Positions 39,298-40,473 of a DNA stretch of 40,473 nt are shown piece by piece. Each line of letters begins with the position of its first letter. Position 1 is the stretch's first letter. Source of the stretch: a virus. Made by a program: the position numbers and the translations under genes. The notes beneath the pieces were generated by a model, which had not been told where the DNA came from, did no database searches, and was given only the letters and a program-made list of their open reading frames with translations. Where the stretch lies: positions 1 through 40,473 of IMG/VR virus record IMGVR_UViG_3300023223_000360. One strand, 5' to 3'.

Positions 39298-40086
39298 TTA
39301 AAATGGCAATTCTTCGTTTTCGTCATTTGGTGGTAAATTCGGGTCTGCTACAAATATCGGCAAAGAAACAATACTCTTTCCATTCCGGACCACTCCGCCT
39401 GCTGACGTTGTTTGATTGCCGTTTGATTTATTATTGCCAGTACTTTGATTTAAGTATCCGTCGAATTTTTCAGAAAATAAAGTATTCGGGACTAAGTATT
39501 GCTCGAAATCAGTCCCAAGCCATTCGGTAGTCTTTTTATCAATTACTGTTTTACAATCCTCGACTGTGTATCCTTCATTAAATCTTGCCTGTAATCCTTT
39601 AGCCTTTTTAAATTTCTTGTTAAGTTTTTTATTTAGATAATCCAAAACCTCTTGTTCTTTGTTCCTTGTTCCTTGTTCTAAGGTTACTTGTTTATTTATA
39701 CTCGCTTTGGTTTGACCTTGCTTTGTATGTTGCTTTTGCCCGTGCTTTGACAGTGCTTTGTCCAATGCTTTCGCCTCTGCTTTGTCCTTTTTTGCAGTGG
39801 CATTTATAGTAATTATATTAGCTGAGTATTGATTTGTAGACTTTTCTATCATCGTAATAAATCCAAAATCAACAATATCGTTAAGAGTATTTATGTAGGT
39901 GCGCCAACTCTTAATACCTATAGCCTCCATGACCATTACAGAAGGAAAGCCGAATTTAGATTTCCATCCCAATCTATTACAATGCTCAATAGCAAAGAAG
40001 TAAACCGCTGTATGATTAGGTTTAATTTTCTCGGGGTTCTCAAAACAGAAATCAAACCAAGCTCTTGATAATTCATAGCTATTCAT
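39298..40086 (-). CDS. replication initiator (phage_rep_O-like with conserved C-terminal domain)
   Basis: 262 residues. N-terminal about 1-95 reads as a winged helix (FFAIEHCNRLGWKSKFGFPSVMVMEAIGIKSWRTYINTLNDIVDFGFI in pieces). A Lys/Gln/Ala-rich linker (about 97-140) is encoded by DNA with iteron-like repeats. The C-terminal YLNKKLNKKFKKAKGLQARFNEGYTVEDCKTVI fits the TIGR02220/Phg_2220_C domain. It ends in ENEELPF, resembling the SSB tip. It should bind the origin and recruit the loader encoded next door. Start overlaps the RHH stop (TAATG). Confidence 0.85.
   Translation of the reverse strand: MNSYELSRAWFDFCFENPEKIKPNHTAVYFFAIEHCNRLGWKSKFGFPSVMVMEAIGIKSWRTYINTLNDIVDFGFITMIEKSTNQYSANIITINATAKKDKAEAKALDKALSKHGQKQHTKQGQTKASINKQVTLEQGTRNKEQEVLDYLNKKLNKKFKKAKGLQARFNEGYTVEDCKTVIDKKTTEWLGTDFEQYLVPNTLFSEKFDGYLNQSTGNNKSNGNQTTSAGGVVRNGKSIVSLPIFVADPNLPPNDENEELPF
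39704..39784 (+). repeat. iteron-like GCTTTG repeats (candidate origin)
   Basis: Seven GCTTTG-type units (exact or one change) start at 39704, 39720, 39732, 39744, 39755, 39767 and 39779, spaced by 16, 12, 12, 11, 12 and 12 bases. They lie within the initiator gene, as the lambda origin lies in gene O. AT-rich DNA flanks them near 39600-39670. The 11-base step breaks codon phase, so the pattern is not simply an amino acid repeat. Confidence 0.6.
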
Positions 40087-40229
40087 TATCGGCTTTGACG
40101 AATCATGTCACCAATTAACTCACTGGCTGTGACGTTGCGCTGTAATGCTTTTTTTCTGCGCTCTATTGACTTATTAAGCTCTTTGTGAACGCCTACTGTT
40201 ACCCGTATCATTTTGTATTTTTGCTTCAT
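40086..40229 (-). CDS. ribbon-helix-helix (CopG/Arc-like) regulator
   Basis: 47 residues from the ATG at 40229 with AAGGAAC upstream. IRVTVGVHKELNKSIERRKK (beta strand and helix) then NVTASELIGDMIR (second helix) is the RHH pattern. RHH dimers bind paired palindromes, often their own promoters. Divergent from P1, it is a good candidate to bind the dyad in the phage promoters. Stop overlaps the initiator start. Confidence 0.75.
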   Translation of the reverse strand: MKQKYKMIRVTVGVHKELNKSIERRKKALQRNVTASELIGDMIRQSR

Positions 40230-40329
40230 CGTAGTTCCTTATTTTGTTAATTAAACTACTCAACTATATAACCTTTTTATATTGTATACAAGTTGTATTA
40301 ACGTTTATTTACAATTTTTAAACAAACAA
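40230..40329. promoter_or_regulatory. divergent intergenic region of RHH gene and P1
   Basis: AT-rich, with a perfect palindrome TTGTATACAA (40282-40291) and a nearby TTGTA. It must contain the promoter of the RHH gene (minus strand) and abuts P1 (plus strand) once the ends are joined. The palindrome is a likely operator. No good -10/-35 pair for the minus strand could be fixed with confidence. Confidence 0.5.
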
Positions 40330-40473
40330 GCCTTGACCTATTGCAAATAGCATTATATATTGAGGTAACTTAACAAAAGGAAATAACGAAAAATGGAAAA
40401 ACCGATCATTATAGAACTACCAAAAATCTCAAGGACTTTATTTACCTATGAGACTTATGGCGTAAAAATGGGC
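40330..40473. repeat. terminal direct repeat, copy 2
   Basis: Exact copy of bases 1-144, including P1, its leader and the 5' end of the gene at 64. The partial gene here is the same gene as at 64-399, not a second one. Confidence 0.95.

Noticed and set aside
39650-39685. Short TTGTTCC repeats read as a minisatellite or CRISPR-like array
   Set aside because: Only about three imperfect units with no spacers; there is no CRISPR array in the window.
1-40473. Search for integrase, CI repressor or transposase
   Set aside because: No recognisable gene of these families in any frame, so lysogeny by integration is not supported.

Overview
The window is an essentially complete, AT-rich genome of a tailed, siphovirus-like phage with an HK97-type head. 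Bases 1-144 recur exactly at 40330-40473, so the unit is about 40.33 kb and is either circular in the assembly or terminally redundant. Head genes (portal, S78 protease, major capsid protein with an N-terminal coiled coil, gp6/gp10-like connectors), a lambda G/GT-style tail chaperone pair and a tape measure protein argue for a long-tailed virus. Lipoprotein signals, strong Shine-Dalgarno sites and DUF1353/DUF4376/DUF7220-type proteins point to a Gram-negative, probably proteobacterial host. The species cannot be read from sequence. No integrase or CI-like repressor was recognised.

Layout. (1) 64-5188, plus strand: small genes, a lipoprotein with a C/H/D triad, an HTH protein, an ERF annealing protein, a BRO-N protein, a PolB-like 3'-5' exonuclease and a VRR-NUC nuclease. 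(2) 5181-22343, minus strand: tail tip, fibres, tape measure, tail chaperones, tail tube, connectors, capsid and protease. (3) 22502-23704, plus strand: a three-gene cassette ending in a PAPS-reductase-like enzyme, with its own promoter, placed backwards inside the head operon. (4) 23701-28616, minus strand: head morphogenesis, portal, a gene-free 275 bp leader with two nested inverted repeats, TerL and small genes. (5) 28666-35704, minus strand: many tiny genes, a small lytic transglycosylase, a lectin-like protein, a spike-base-like protein, a candidate ncRNA, a TerS-like protein and a ParB-methyltransferase fusion. (6) 35767-40229, minus strand: an aberrant tRNA-like gene, SSB, an HTH protein, a DnaC-like loader, a replication initiator carrying iteron-like repeats, and an RHH regulator divergent from the plus-strand genes.

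The most notable feature is a genome-wide regulatory code. Eight near-identical promoters (TTGCAA-like -35, almost always a 16 bp spacer, TATATT -10) are spread over both strands. Several carry a TTGC-N5-GCAA dyad over the -35, then an ACTTAAC box and a shared AGGAAATAAC leader directly before the start codon. One structured RNA/terminator (1942-2020) presents in its loop a sequence complementary to that leader, and one promoter (32127-32154) appears to drive a non-coding RNA of about 215 nt. Together these suggest coordinated transcriptional, and possibly RNA-mediated translational, control of the dispersed early and accessory genes.

Other points worth checking: a -1 frameshift on an A10 run joining the two tail chaperones, a candidate origin inside the initiator gene, an SSB-like acidic tip on the initiator, and a tRNA-like gene with about 20 extra bases and no clear anticodon.
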